This document shows, in pieces, positions 1 through 8,289 of a stretch of DNA of 34,418 nt. The translations under genes and the position numbers were made by a program. The DNA lies in assembly GCA_002351925.1 (NCBI GenBank), contig DEHM01000026.1, positions 379 through 34,796 on the forward strand, given 5' to 3'. Source of the stretch: Bacteroidales bacterium UBA2800. Its GTDB lineage: Bacteria > Bacteroidota > Bacteroidia > Bacteroidales > Paludibacteraceae. How positions within the stretch are numbered: the first letter of the stretch is position 1; each line of letters opens with the position of its first letter. A model generated the notes under the pieces. The model was not told the origin of the DNA and searched no databases. It worked only from the letters and a program-made list of their open reading frames with translations.

Positions 1-987
1 CAGCTCGCTCGTGAGTTTGGTGCTAAGGGTATCGGTCTGACCCGTACCGAGCACATGTTCTTCGACGACCAGAAGATCATCGCTATGCGTGAGATGATTC
101 TCGCCAAGGACAGCGAGGGCCGCGAGAAAGCACTGGCTAAACTGCTGCCGTACCAAAAGGCTGACTTCAAAGGTATCTTGGACGCTATGGACGGCCTGCC
201 TGTGAACATCCGTCTGCTCGACCCGCCTTTGCACGAGTTCGTTCCGCATGATCTGAAGGGTCAGGAGCAAATGGCAAAAGAGATGGGCGTTTCCGTTGAG
301 GAGATCCAGACCCGTGTAGCACAACTCGCAGAGAACAACCCGATGTTGGGTCACCGTGGCTGCCGTCTCGGTATCACCTTCCCGGAGATCACCGCTATGC
401 AGACCCGCGCTATCCTCTCCGCTGCTTGCGAACTGAAGAAAGAGGGCAAGAACCCGATGCCGGAGATCATGGTTCCGCTGATTGGTATCTTGTACGAGTT
501 GAAACAACAGAAGGAGATCATCCAGAACGTTGCTAAGGAAGTATTCGCTGAGTATGGTGTAGAGGTTGAATTCGAGATCGGTACAATGATTGAGATCCCG
601 CGTGCTGCCCTGACCGCAGACCGTATCGCTACGGAGGCTCAGTACTTCAGCTTCGGTACCAACGACCTCACGCAGATGACCTTCGGCTACAGCCGTGACG
701 ATATCGCATCGTTCCTGCCGGCTTACCTCGAGAAGAAGATCCTCAAAGTGGATCCGTTCCAGGTACTCGACCAGAATGGTGTTGGCCAGCTGATCAAGAT
801 GGCCGTTGAGAAAGGCCGTGCTGTTCGTCCGGGACTCCGTACCGGTATCTGCGGCGAGCACGGCGGCGAGCCTTCATCTGTTAAGTTCTGCGCACGCGTG
901 GGTATGAACTACGCTTCCTGCTCACCGTTCCGCGTACCTATCGCACGTCTCGCTGCTGCACAGGCTGCCGTGGAAGATGAAGCGTAA
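1..987 (+). CDS. ppdK: Pyruvate, phosphate dikinase, C-terminal part (5' end outside window)
   Basis: Open in frame 1 from the first base, giving 328 residues, roughly the last third of a protein that is normally about 900 residues. PPDK interconverts pyruvate, ATP and phosphate with PEP, AMP and pyrophosphate in the cytoplasm. The part seen is the PEP/pyruvate-binding TIM barrel of the PEP-utiliser family. It shows GLTRTEHMFF near the window edge, the metal/substrate segment GTMIEIPRAALTADRIA, SFGTNDLTQMTFGYSRDD, the GICGEHGGEPSS loop, and the end block ASCSPFRVPIARLAAAQA with the catalytic-loop cysteine. No frameshift is seen. It converges on the GH97 gene and a perfect hairpin lies 37 bp after its TAA. 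PEP synthase is a related family, but CSPFRVPIARLAAAQA favours PPDK. Confidence 0.96.
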   Translation, partial: QLAREFGAKGIGLTRTEHMFFDDQKIIAMREMILAKDSEGREKALAKLLPYQKADFKGILDAMDGLPVNIRLLDPPLHEFVPHDLKGQEQMAKEMGVSVEEIQTRVAQLAENNPMLGHRGCRLGITFPEITAMQTRAILSAACELKKEGKNPMPEIMVPLIGILYELKQQKEIIQNVAKEVFAEYGVEVEFEIGTMIEIPRAALTADRIATEAQYFSFGTNDLTQMTFGYSRDDIASFLPAYLEKKILKVDPFQVLDQNGVGQLIKMAVEKGRAVRPGLRTGICGEHGGEPSSVKFCARVGMNYASCSPFRVPIARLAAAQAAVEDEA

Positions 988-1024
988 AAAGCGATAATCT
1001 ATCTGCCATCTGTGGCGGATCACA

Positions 1025-1058
1025 AAAAGACGCGTTTCCGTTTGGGAGCGCGTCTTTT
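1025..1058. terminator. Bidirectional intrinsic terminator
   Basis: A perfect 10-bp inverted repeat, AAAAGACGCG (1025-1034) and CGCGTCTTTT (1049-1058), with a 14-nt loop. The A/T ends give a T-run on both strands. It lies between the converging ppdK and GH97 genes and can stop both. Confidence 0.85.
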
Positions 1059-1067
1059 GTATCGGTA

Positions 1068-3068
1068 TTAACGGGGAAGCAGTTGAACGGCCAGTCCGCC
1101 ACCGGAGGCCATGCGGAGACGGAGCGTGTCTGTTGCGCGCACGTCGCGCGTCTCAATAAGGTAGTCGTAGGGATTGGTCTGCCAGTCGGCCTCTTCGCCG
1201 TCGCGATAGACAGTGGCCGTATAGGTCTTGTCGGCTTCGAGCATCGACAGCGGGATACTCACTTCGCGCGGCGTGTCGGCATTGACACCGCCTATATACC
1301 AGTCGCTGCCGCCTCGCCGTTGACGGGCGAAGATGCAGAACGCACCTATCTCGCCGTCCACCAGGAGCGAGCGCTCCCAGTCGCAAGGCACGTTCTCGAT
1401 AAAGCGGAACGCATCGGGATGGTTCATGTAGTTCTCCGGCAGGTCGCACGCCATCTGCAAGGGGCTGTAGAGACAGACGAAGAGGCCCAGCTGGTTCGTG
1501 AGCGTGCTGTGTACGCGCGTGCCGGGCATGACGGGGTTCTCGAAGGCAAACACACCGGGCGTATAGTCCACCGGTCCTGCCATCACGCGGGTGAAAGGCA
1601 GTATCGTCACGTGGCTGCTCGGGCTACCGCCATCCTGACTCCAGGCGTTCCATTCCTGTCCGCGCACACCCTCTTGCGACATCAGGTTCGGCCATGTGCG
1701 TTGCAGACCGGTCGGCATGACGGGCTCATGGTTGTCGATAGCGATATGGTAACGTGCCGCCGTCTCGATGACCTTGCGGTAGTGACGCACGCCCGACTGC
1801 CCTTTGTTCCACTGCAGGCCGTCACGCGTTCGGATAATAGGCGCCACATAGCCGGTCTTGATAGCGCGGATACTGTGCGTCTGATGGTAGGTGTAGGCCT
1901 CGTCGAGCACCGCCTCGTAGTCGGCAGCATTACCTCCCGTCTCGTTATGGCCGATGATCTGCACGCCCAGACTGTCAGCCAAGTGGCTCAGATAGGCCAT
2001 GTCCCAGTCGTCGTAGGGCTCCGTGAAAGAGAAGGAACTCCAGTCTTCCCAGCCGCGGTTCCAGCCTTCGGCCAGCACTGCCTCTATATGATGGTCGTGG
2101 GCAAAACGCAGATAGCGCTCCATATTCTCGGTCGTCGCACCGTGAATGGGTCCTTGCTCCCAGGTCATCGACTTCATGTGCATGCCCCACCAGATGCCGA
2201 TAAACTTCATCGGCTTGATCCACGAGGTGTCCACAATGCGGCAGGGCTCGTTGAGGTTGAGCATGATACGGCTGGCCGTCAACGCGCGCAAGTCACGCAC
2301 CAGGATGACAAACCGCCATGGAGTCGCAAACGGCGCGGGGACATACGCCTTCACCTCTGTTATCCGTCCTTCCTCCAGCCAAGGCGTCAGATAGGTGCGC
2401 AACACGCCGGCCTGCGTGTAGAGATTCTGCGCCGGATAGTCGGTCAGCGCCGCCTCATGGATGAACGCGTAGGTGCCGTCGGTCATCTCGAGCGTCAGGG
2501 GCGAGCAGAGTGTGTCCTGCTTCTCCGACAGCGGTGCTTTGGTCCAGAGGCCTTCGTAATACTCGGTACGCCAGGGAATAGACCAGGCGGGATGGTCGGA
2601 CAGGAAGCGGTATTCGGTAGCCTCGTCCAGGACCGTCAGAGATGCCGCGTCCGGGAAGACATAGCGGAACGCGAAACCGTCATCAAAGACACGGAAGATG
2701 ATGTTCATCTTCATGCCCGACTGATGGCGCAGTCGCAGCTCCATCTCGTTGTGGCGATCCAGAATACGGCGCTCCTCGCCCCATACGGTCTCCCACTCGT
2801 CGCAGGCATCGCGTTCAGCCCAGCCTGTCAACTGGAAACCGGAGGTCAGATCAGCCTCGGCACACCGCAGTCCCAAGGCCGACCAGTCGATCACGGACAC
2901 CTCGTCACGCGTCACGCTATACTCCGGGCTGCCGGAGTCCGAGATACGAAACGCTACACGCAGACTGCCATCGGGCGAAGACACCACTTGTTTGCCGCAA
3001 GAAGCCAGGACAAACGAAAAGAAAAAAAGGAGTAAGTAGATGGAATATGTTCTCATTTGTGTTTTCAT
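1068..3068 (-). CDS. GH97 inverting alpha-glucosidase, SusB-like lipoprotein
   Basis: A 666-residue glycoside hydrolase family 97 protein with a lipoprotein signal (hydrophobic run, then LASC with Cys24), so probably anchored in the periplasm or outer membrane. The N-terminal half is the GH97 beta-sandwich and the C-terminal half the TIM barrel. Three glutamates match the SusB inverting set: Glu376 in HNETGGN (base, SusB E439), Glu448 in NHEP (base, SusB E508) and Glu472 in RGQEWNAW (acid, SusB E532); the 24-residue spacing of the last two agrees. Retaining GH97 enzymes have a nucleophile Asp where this has IKTGYV. It probably removes glucose from alpha-glucans. No SusC/SusD or regulator is adjacent, so it is outside a polysaccharide utilisation locus. 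The ATG at 3068 is only 4 nt past the -7 box; ATG 3056 is the alternative start. Confidence 0.93.
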   Translation of the reverse strand: MKTQMRTYSIYLLLFFFSFVLASCGKQVVSSPDGSLRVAFRISDSGSPEYSVTRDEVSVIDWSALGLRCAEADLTSGFQLTGWAERDACDEWETVWGEERRILDRHNEMELRLRHQSGMKMNIIFRVFDDGFAFRYVFPDAASLTVLDEATEYRFLSDHPAWSIPWRTEYYEGLWTKAPLSEKQDTLCSPLTLEMTDGTYAFIHEAALTDYPAQNLYTQAGVLRTYLTPWLEEGRITEVKAYVPAPFATPWRFVILVRDLRALTASRIMLNLNEPCRIVDTSWIKPMKFIGIWWGMHMKSMTWEQGPIHGATTENMERYLRFAHDHHIEAVLAEGWNRGWEDWSSFSFTEPYDDWDMAYLSHLADSLGVQIIGHNETGGNAADYEAVLDEAYTYHQTHSIRAIKTGYVAPIIRTRDGLQWNKGQSGVRHYRKVIETAARYHIAIDNHEPVMPTGLQRTWPNLMSQEGVRGQEWNAWSQDGGSPSSHVTILPFTRVMAGPVDYTPGVFAFENPVMPGTRVHSTLTNQLGLFVCLYSPLQMACDLPENYMNHPDAFRFIENVPCDWERSLLVDGEIGAFCIFARQRRGGSDWYIGGVNADTPREVSIPLSMLEADKTYTATVYRDGEEADWQTNPYDYLIETRDVRATDTLRLRMASGGGLAVQLLPR

Positions 3069-3072
3069 GGCG

Positions 3073-3104
3073 CAAAAGTACAAAAAAGAATTGACATGTG
3101 CAAA
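3073..3104 (-). promoter_or_regulatory. Bacteroidetes-type promoter of the GH97 gene
   Basis: On the minus strand, TTTG (3101-3104) and TACTTTTG (3073-3080) are separated by 20 bp. The -33 continues as TTTGCACATGTCAA, almost identical to the murF-alr promoter. Transcription should start within a few bases of the ATG at 3068, so the mRNA is leaderless or starts translation at 3056. Confidence 0.85.
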
Positions 3105-3147
3105 TTTTTGAACATATTTTTGGAAATTTTAGATTTTTTCAAAAATA

Positions 3148-3179
3148 TTTGCATATATCAAAAAAAAGTTGTACCTTTG
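3148..3179 (+). promoter_or_regulatory. Bacteroidetes-type promoter of the CYTH-rubrerythrin pair
   Basis: TTTG (3148-3151) and TACCTTTG (3172-3179) with a 20-bp spacer and extended -33 TTTGCATATATCA. It lies 32 bp upstream of the CYTH start and back to back with the GH97 promoter. Confidence 0.88.
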
Positions 3180-3211
3180 CAGCGGCAAAGGCTAGACAAG
3201 CAAGATTCGAC

Positions 3212-3679
3212 ATGCCGAAGAACACCGAGATAGAACGCAAATTCCTGGTACTATCGGACGCATTCATGGCGCAAGCCACAGAGGCGCACCAGATATGGCA
3301 AGGCTACCTGCTGAAGGAGCCGGGCAAGACGATTCGTCTGCGTATACGCGACGACCAAGCCTTTCTGACCATCAAGTCGAGTCGCCTTCGCGAAGGGCTG
3401 GCGCGCTTTGAGTGGGAGAAAGAGATCGCGCTGAGCGACGCACGCGAGATGCAAGCACTGTGTCTGCCTAATCCCATCGAGAAGACGCGTTATATCATCC
3501 CTGCCCCATCCTACGAGGGGCAAGCGCGTTGCTGGGAAGTGGATGTGTTCCATGGCCGTCTGGAAGGACGCCGGCTCGCGGAGATAGAGCTAGGCGACGA
3601 ACACGAACCCTTTGTCCGTCCCGACTGGCTGGGCGAAGAAGTGACTGGCGACCCGCGCTACTACAATGCAAACATGTAA
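3212..3679 (+). CDS. CYTH domain protein, probable triphosphatase
   Basis: A 155-residue single-domain protein that starts almost at the hallmark CYTH motif ExExK (Glu6, Glu8, Lys10 in NTEIERKFLV). The alternating charged residues of the triphosphate tunnel follow: RLRIRDDQAFLTIK, FEWEKEI, WEVDVF and AEIELGDE. Bacterial members of this size mostly hydrolyse inorganic triphosphate or act on thiamine triphosphate and similar substrates in the cytoplasm; the substrate here cannot be told. ATG 3212 was chosen over an in-frame ATG at 3098 because 3098 lies upstream of the promoter and the extra residues are A/T-rich promoter sequence. The rubrerythrin gene follows after 39 bp without its own recognisable promoter. 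Confidence 0.9.
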   Translation: MPKNTEIERKFLVLSDAFMAQATEAHQIWQGYLLKEPGKTIRLRIRDDQAFLTIKSSRLREGLARFEWEKEIALSDAREMQALCLPNPIEKTRYIIPAPSYEGQARCWEVDVFHGRLEGRRLAEIELGDEHEPFVRPDWLGEEVTGDPRYYNANM

Positions 3680-3718
3680 TAAACAATCAACATATTAACC
3701 CTAAAAAACCCAACAATC

Positions 3719-4267
3719 ATGACAAAGAAATTTATCTGCCCGATCTGTGGTTATGTACACGAGGGCGCAGAGGCTCCGGAGCGTTGTCCGCAATGTAAAC
3801 AAATCGTTGAGTGGAAAGTAGCCGCTGACGACAAACTCAATTTCGTTTGCGAGCACGTACTCGGCGTAGCTAAAGATGTGAAAGACCCGATTATCGCAGA
3901 GGGTCTGCGTGCCCACTTCATGGGCGAGTGCTCCGAGGTAGGCCAATACCTGGCTATGGCTCGTCAAGCCGACCGCGAGGGTTATCCTGAGATAGCAGCA
4001 GCTTTCCGTCAGTATGCATACGAAGAGGCAGACCACGCTTCGCGTTTCGCTGAGTTGCTCGGTGAGATCGTTTGGGATACCAAGACCAACCTCGAGAAAC
4101 GAATGATGGCAGAGGCAGGTGCATGCGAAGACAAGTTCAAGATTGCTAAACGTGCCAAAGAGTTGGACCTCGATCCGATCCACGACAGCGTTCACGAGAT
4201 GGCACGCGACGAGGCTCGTCACGGCAAAGGCTTCGAAGGTCTGTATAAGCGTTATTTCGGGAAATAA
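3719..4267 (+). CDS. Reverse rubrerythrin (N-terminal rubredoxin, C-terminal di-iron domain)
   Basis: A 182-residue peroxide-scavenging protein of anaerobes. The rubredoxin centre is at the N terminus (Cys7, Cys10 in CPICGY; Cys23, Cys26 in CPQC) and the ferritin-like di-iron bundle follows, with helix ligand motifs MGECSEVGQYL, YEEADH and ARDEARHG. This is the reverse of classical rubrerythrin, whose rubredoxin domain is C-terminal, and matches the reverse rubrerythrins known as NADH-dependent H2O2/O2 reductases in clostridia. It points to an anaerobic, moderately oxygen-tolerant host. Probably co-transcribed with the CYTH gene. Its stop is followed at once by the CTAGA repeat array and the converging mnmA gene. 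Confidence 0.93.
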   Translation: MTKKFICPICGYVHEGAEAPERCPQCKQIVEWKVAADDKLNFVCEHVLGVAKDVKDPIIAEGLRAHFMGECSEVGQYLAMARQADREGYPEIAAAFRQYAYEEADHASRFAELLGEIVWDTKTNLEKRMMAEAGACEDKFKIAKRAKELDLDPIHDSVHEMARDEARHGKGFEGLYKRYFGK

Positions 4268-4299
4268 CTAGAATTCTAGATTTCTAGATATCTAGATGA
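4268..4299. repeat. Degenerate tandem array, core CTAGA, period 8 bp, 4 units
   Basis: Four consecutive 8-bp units, each CTAGA plus three variable bases (ATT, TTT, TAT, TGA). The array fills the gap between the converging rubrerythrin and mnmA genes and runs into mnmA: the last unit provides the mnmA stop codon (TAG, 4294-4292). TCTAGA is palindromic, so hairpins are possible. The core is the same as in the array inside lpd. Confidence 0.9.
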
Positions 4300-5410
4300 T
4301 TATTCCTCCGCCGACTACGAGGTAGTCTTGATAGAGCACGACCGACTGGCCGGGAGTGATACCCCAGACGGGGGACGCAAATTCCAAGCGTCCCTCGTCT
4401 AGTTTTTTGACGGGAACAGCCTGGCTGCGGTAACGAACCTTAGCTGTTAGACCGGCTGCGCCTGTAAGACCACTGCGCTGTAGGACCGTTTCACAATAAG
4501 ACCGCTGTGCTGTAGGACGATACCGCAACTCCGTGGCGTACATATCGTCGTTGGTGCCCAGCGTGATACGGTTATGCTCGGCATCAATATGGGTGATATA
4601 GGCGGGATGACCGAGGGCGATACCGAGTCCTTTACGCTGACCGATGGTATAGTTGGCATATCCCTCGTGCGTGCCCAGCACCCTGCCTTGTGCGTCCACG
4701 TATTCGCCCGCGCGTACGCGCTCCTTATAATCGGGCACATTCGCGCGCAAGAAAGCACGGTAGTCATCGTCGGGAATGAAGCATATCTCCTGGCTCTCTT
4801 TCTTCACCGCCAACTGCTCGTAGCCATGCGCGCGGGCTATCTCGCGCACCTGCTCTTTGGTCAGGTTGCCCAGCGGGAAGATCGTGCGCTTGAGTTGCTC
4901 TTCATCGAGCATCCAGAGGAAATAGGTCTGATCTTTCTTGCTATCGGCCGCGGTGCGCAGAAACCAGTGTCCGTCCTTCTCCGCGATACGCGCATAGTGG
5001 CCGGTGGCGATATAGTCGCAGCCCATCTCGTTGGCCAGGCGGAGCATCTCGCCCCACTTGATGGTACTGTTGCACACCACACACGGATTAGGCGTGCGAC
5101 CCGCCATGTATTCGTCGATGAAATTCTGAATCACACACCGCCGGAAGGGTTCGCGAAAATCGACAATGTGGTGCTCAAAGCCCATTCGCTCGGCATTCCG
5201 CTTCGCCTCCATAATCGAGTCGATCGTGCAGCACCCTTTCTCCTTGGCCAGACACGAGTCCTTCATCGAGTCATAGGTGCGGAAAGTCACGCCCACTACT
5301 TCGTAGCCCTGCTCCTGTAGAAGCATGGCGCTGACCGTAGAATCGATGCCTCCCGACATTCCGAGAAGCACTCTGCGCTTATTGGTTATTTGTGATGGGT
5401 CATTGGTCAT
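4292..5410 (-). CDS. mnmA: tRNA-specific 2-thiouridylase MnmA
   Basis: A 372-residue cytoplasmic enzyme that thiolates U34 of the Lys, Glu and Gln tRNAs (s2U34). The ATP-binding PP-loop SGGIDS is at residues 19-24. The two catalytic cysteines are Cys113 (PNPCVVCNSTIK) and Cys210 (SQEICFIPDDD), followed by the C-terminal beta-barrel domains to normal family length. The first 11 residues (MTNDPSQITNK) are encoded by a heptamer repeat array and precede the usual start of the family (RRVLLGMSGG). The stop codon is supplied by another array. The ATG at 5410 lies directly against the stop of the upstream ABC transporter gene, so mnmA is the last gene of the envelope operon. Confidence 0.97.
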   Translation of the reverse strand: MTNDPSQITNKRRVLLGMSGGIDSTVSAMLLQEQGYEVVGVTFRTYDSMKDSCLAKEKGCCTIDSIMEAKRNAERMGFEHHIVDFREPFRRCVIQNFIDEYMAGRTPNPCVVCNSTIKWGEMLRLANEMGCDYIATGHYARIAEKDGHWFLRTAADSKKDQTYFLWMLDEEQLKRTIFPLGNLTKEQVREIARAHGYEQLAVKKESQEICFIPDDDYRAFLRANVPDYKERVRAGEYVDAQGRVLGTHEGYANYTIGQRKGLGIALGHPAYITHIDAEHNRITLGTNDDMYATELRYRPTAQRSYCETVLQRSGLTGAAGLTAKVRYRSQAVPVKKLDEGRLEFASPVWGITPGQSVVLYQDYLVVGGGIII

Positions 5411-5412
5411 TT
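5381..5412. repeat. Degenerate tandem array, core ATTGGT, period 7 bp, 4 units
   Basis: Four 7-bp units on the plus strand related to ATTGGTN (ATTGGTT, ATTTGTG, ATGGGTC, ATTGGTC) and a terminal ATTT. Read on the minus strand it supplies the mnmA start codon and its first codons, and touches the stop of the upstream ABC transporter gene. It has the same core, unit number and ATTT end as the array at 13239-13270. Confidence 0.88.
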
Positions 5413-7270
5413 ATGCTTGCATGTCGACAAGTTTGGTGTAATAGCCGCCGAGGGCGTAGAGTTGCTTGTGTGTACCCTGCTCCACAATCTGTCCTTCGTG
5501 TAGCACGCAGATGAGGTCCGCATGGCGGATCGTTGAGAGACGGTGGGCTACCACAAGGGTAGTACGCTCTTTCATCAGGTGCTCCAGCGCCTCCTGTACC
5601 AGCCGCTCCGACTCGCTGTCGAGCGCCGAAGTAGCCTCGTCGAGGATGAGTATAGGCGGGTTCTTCAGTATGGCGCGCGCGATACTTAGTCGCTGCCTCT
5701 GTCCTCCGGAGAGCCGACTGCCGCGATCACCGATGACCGTCTCATAGCCTTCCGGCATCTCGGCGATAAACTCATGGGCATTCGCTATACGCGCCGCCTG
5801 CTCTACCGCCTCAGGCCATGTGTGTCCGTTGGGTGCCGGTTGCGTCGTGTCGACGCCAAACGTGATATTGTTATACACCGTGTCGTTGAACAAAATCGGT
5901 TCCTGGCACACGATACCCATCAGGTTGCGCAAGTCGCGCGTAGCAAAGCGGCGTATGTCCACGCCGTCCAGCAGCACCGCGCCCTCTTGCGGGTCATAGA
6001 ATCGCGGCACCAGATCGGTCAACGTCGTCTTACCGCTACCCGACTGTCCTACCAGCGCAATCATCTTGCCCTTAGGTATCTCCAGCGACACATGACGCAG
6101 CACCTCGCGCTCCGGCTGATAGCGGAAGGAGATATCGCGCAGCATGATTCCCTTTTCGAAGTGCACAGTCTTCGGCGAAGCCGGCTCGGCGATATTATTC
6201 TCTGCACCCAGCACCGCGTCGATACGCTCCAGCGAAGCCTGACCGCGGCGAATACCGTAAGCCGCACGGCTGAGGTCCTTAGCGGGGTTGATGATGGAAT
6301 AGAAAATCACCAGATAGTAGATAAACGTCGCGGCATCGATCGTCGCGTGTTCACCCAGTATGAGCAAGCCGCCGAACCAAAGGATGATGGCGATGAGGGC
6401 GGTTCCCAGAAACTCCGACAGGGGGTGCGCTAGGTAGTAACGACGATTGATGCGGTTGAACGTGCTACGCGTAGCGTTGATCAGTGTCTCGAAACGGAGG
6501 CGCAGCTTGCTCTGCGCATTAAAACCCTTGACCACGCGCAGGCCCAGCAAAGTCTCATCGATCGACGAGAGTATCTCTGCGTTCTGCTCCTGACCGCGTG
6601 TCGAGGCCTTCTTCAGACTGCGTCCGATACGCCCGATAAAGAACACGGCTATCGGCATCAGCAGCAACACAAACAAGGTCAACTGCCACGAGATAACGAG
6701 CATCGTCACCAGATAGACCGCAATCATAATCGGGTCTTTGAACAGTATATCCAGCGCCGACATGATAGAAGCCTCTACCTCGTTCACATCGTTCGTCATG
6801 CGCGAGATGATATCGCCGCGGCGGGCTTCGGTGAAGTAGCCCATCGGCAGGGCGAGAATCTTGTCGTACAACTGCAGACGCAAGTCACGCAGCACACCGG
6901 TGCGAATAGGTACCATGCAGTAGTTGGCGAGCCATGCCGCCGCACATTTCAGGCCGGTCATCACGACGAGGAAGAGTCCCAACATCAGCAGCACATAGCC
7001 AGCGCCATGTAGCGCTATCTGGTCCAATAGCAGGCAGTAGAGATTGGTTCGCAACCCGGCAAACAACTCCTGCAGTCCACTCGTCTGCGCCAGGTCGACC
7101 GGCGTTGCCACAGTAGTCGTCAGTCCAAACAGGATACGCAGCACAGGGATGATGGCCGCAAACGAGAAGAGCGACAACACCGTCGAGAGCAGGTTGAAGA
7201 AAATGCTCAGCAACATCTTTCCGCGGTAGGGCGGCACAAAACGACGTAGTATGGGTAGTATCTTATTCAT
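5411..7270 (-). CDS. MsbA-like ABC transporter (fused permease and ATPase)
   Basis: A 619-residue half transporter. Residues 1-330 form the six-helix membrane domain, with strong hydrophobic segments near 20-50, 90-115, 180-215 and 288-305. The ATPase domain carries Walker A GQSGSGKT (408-415), signature LSGGQ (520-524), Walker B ILILDE (540-545) and switch His576. As a homodimer in the inner membrane, MsbA flips lipid A-core. This role is inferred from family resemblance and the neighbouring lpxK, with which it overlaps by one base (TAATG). Other lipid or drug exporters of this architecture cannot be excluded by sequence alone. Its stop codon directly precedes the mnmA ATG. Confidence 0.88.
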   Translation of the reverse strand: MNKILPILRRFVPPYRGKMLLSIFFNLLSTVLSLFSFAAIIPVLRILFGLTTTVATPVDLAQTSGLQELFAGLRTNLYCLLLDQIALHGAGYVLLMLGLFLVVMTGLKCAAAWLANYCMVPIRTGVLRDLRLQLYDKILALPMGYFTEARRGDIISRMTNDVNEVEASIMSALDILFKDPIMIAVYLVTMLVISWQLTLFVLLLMPIAVFFIGRIGRSLKKASTRGQEQNAEILSSIDETLLGLRVVKGFNAQSKLRLRFETLINATRSTFNRINRRYYLAHPLSEFLGTALIAIILWFGGLLILGEHATIDAATFIYYLVIFYSIINPAKDLSRAAYGIRRGQASLERIDAVLGAENNIAEPASPKTVHFEKGIMLRDISFRYQPEREVLRHVSLEIPKGKMIALVGQSGSGKTTLTDLVPRFYDPQEGAVLLDGVDIRRFATRDLRNLMGIVCQEPILFNDTVYNNITFGVDTTQPAPNGHTWPEAVEQAARIANAHEFIAEMPEGYETVIGDRGSRLSGGQRQRLSIARAILKNPPILILDEATSALDSESERLVQEALEHLMKERTTLVVAHRLSTIRHADLICVLHEGQIVEQGTHKQLYALGGYYTKLVDMQA

Positions 7271-8286
7271 TATTGTGTACGGCTGTTTTGACGCACGTAG
7301 TTGAGTATCTGTCGGTCGAAAGCCTCATGGTCGGTCAGGAACTTCACCTGCACGGGCAAGGCTATCAGTCGTTTATGTTGCGCCGCTATCTGCTCTACCA
7401 GCGTAGTCAGACGCAGGCGCTGACGATCTTTCTCGGTCGTGAGCACAAAGTCAAACGGCTCGGCCCGACGCATGATAGCTGCCGCATCTTTCTCCGAATA
7501 GTCATGGTGATCGGGGAAAGCCATCAGCTCCGCCTTCGGATAATGCTGCAGCACATAGTCCATCAGGTATTTGGGTTGCGCAATGCCGCAGAGCACCAGC
7601 GGCGTGCCCTCCTGCTCCATGGGTGGATAACTCAGCCCTGAGAAATGCAGTTGCTGGTAAGCGGGCAGGTGCAGACGATTGTCTACGACTCGCATGTCTA
7701 TCGGACGCATCGTCGACGGACACTTGGTCACCACAACAGCATCAGCTTTCAGCACCCTTGACGGCAAGTCACGCAGCGTGCCCCAGGGCAACATATGGTC
7801 GTCTATATAGAGACTGTCGTATGGGGTGAGCAATACGTTGAAGCCGCAGCGCAAGGTGCGGTGCTGGAAAGCATCATCCAGGATGACCACATCGATATCC
7901 GGCATCTTTTTCAGCAGACGGTGTATACCGCGTACACGGTGCTCACACACGGCGATGGGTATGTCTGGGAAATACCGATGCAACTGCATCGCCTCGTCGC
8001 CTATCGTCAGCGCCGTCGAGCGGGCGTCAGCCAGGTAGAAACCATGCGTCTTGCGCTTGTAGCCTCGCGAGAGGATAGCCGGGCGAAAACCATTCGCCAG
8101 CAACAAGCGGACGATATACTCCACCATCGGCGTCTTACCCGTGCCTCCTACAGCCAGGTTGCCCACGCATATCGTCGGCACCTTCACGCTGAACGACGGC
8201 AACAGATACTGGTCGTAGAGCATATGGCGAATAGCTACACCCGCGGTGTAAAGCCAACTGAGCGGTATGGTAAACAGCTCTTTCAT
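7270..8286 (-). CDS. lpxK: Tetraacyldisaccharide 4'-kinase LpxK
   Basis: A 338-residue kinase of the normal length for the family. It phosphorylates the 4' position of the lipid A disaccharide precursor at the cytoplasmic face of the inner membrane. The P-loop GNLAVGGTGKTP is at residues 42-53, followed by family blocks ILSRGYKRKTHGF, GDEAMQLHR, VILDDAFQHRTL and LTTEKDRQRL. The N terminus has an amphipathic or hydrophobic stretch as usual. Its stop overlaps the start of the MsbA-like gene by one base, and sppA ends 3 bp before its ATG, so the genes are translationally coupled. Synthesis (LpxK) and export (MsbA) of lipid A are adjacent here. Confidence 0.96.
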   Translation of the reverse strand: MKELFTIPLSWLYTAGVAIRHMLYDQYLLPSFSVKVPTICVGNLAVGGTGKTPMVEYIVRLLLANGFRPAILSRGYKRKTHGFYLADARSTALTIGDEAMQLHRYFPDIPIAVCEHRVRGIHRLLKKMPDIDVVILDDAFQHRTLRCGFNVLLTPYDSLYIDDHMLPWGTLRDLPSRVLKADAVVVTKCPSTMRPIDMRVVDNRLHLPAYQQLHFSGLSYPPMEQEGTPLVLCGIAQPKYLMDYVLQHYPKAELMAFPDHHDYSEKDAAAIMRRAEPFDFVLTTEKDRQRLRLTTLVEQIAAQHKRLIALPVQVKFLTDHEAFDRQILNYVRQNSRTQ

Positions 8287-8289
8287 CGT

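Noticed and set aside
1083..3035. A 650-codon open frame on the plus strand opposite the GH97 gene
   Set aside because: Its translation has no recognisable motifs and is rich in Arg/His/Val, as expected of the shadow of a real gene. The minus strand has signal peptide, catalytic motifs and promoter.
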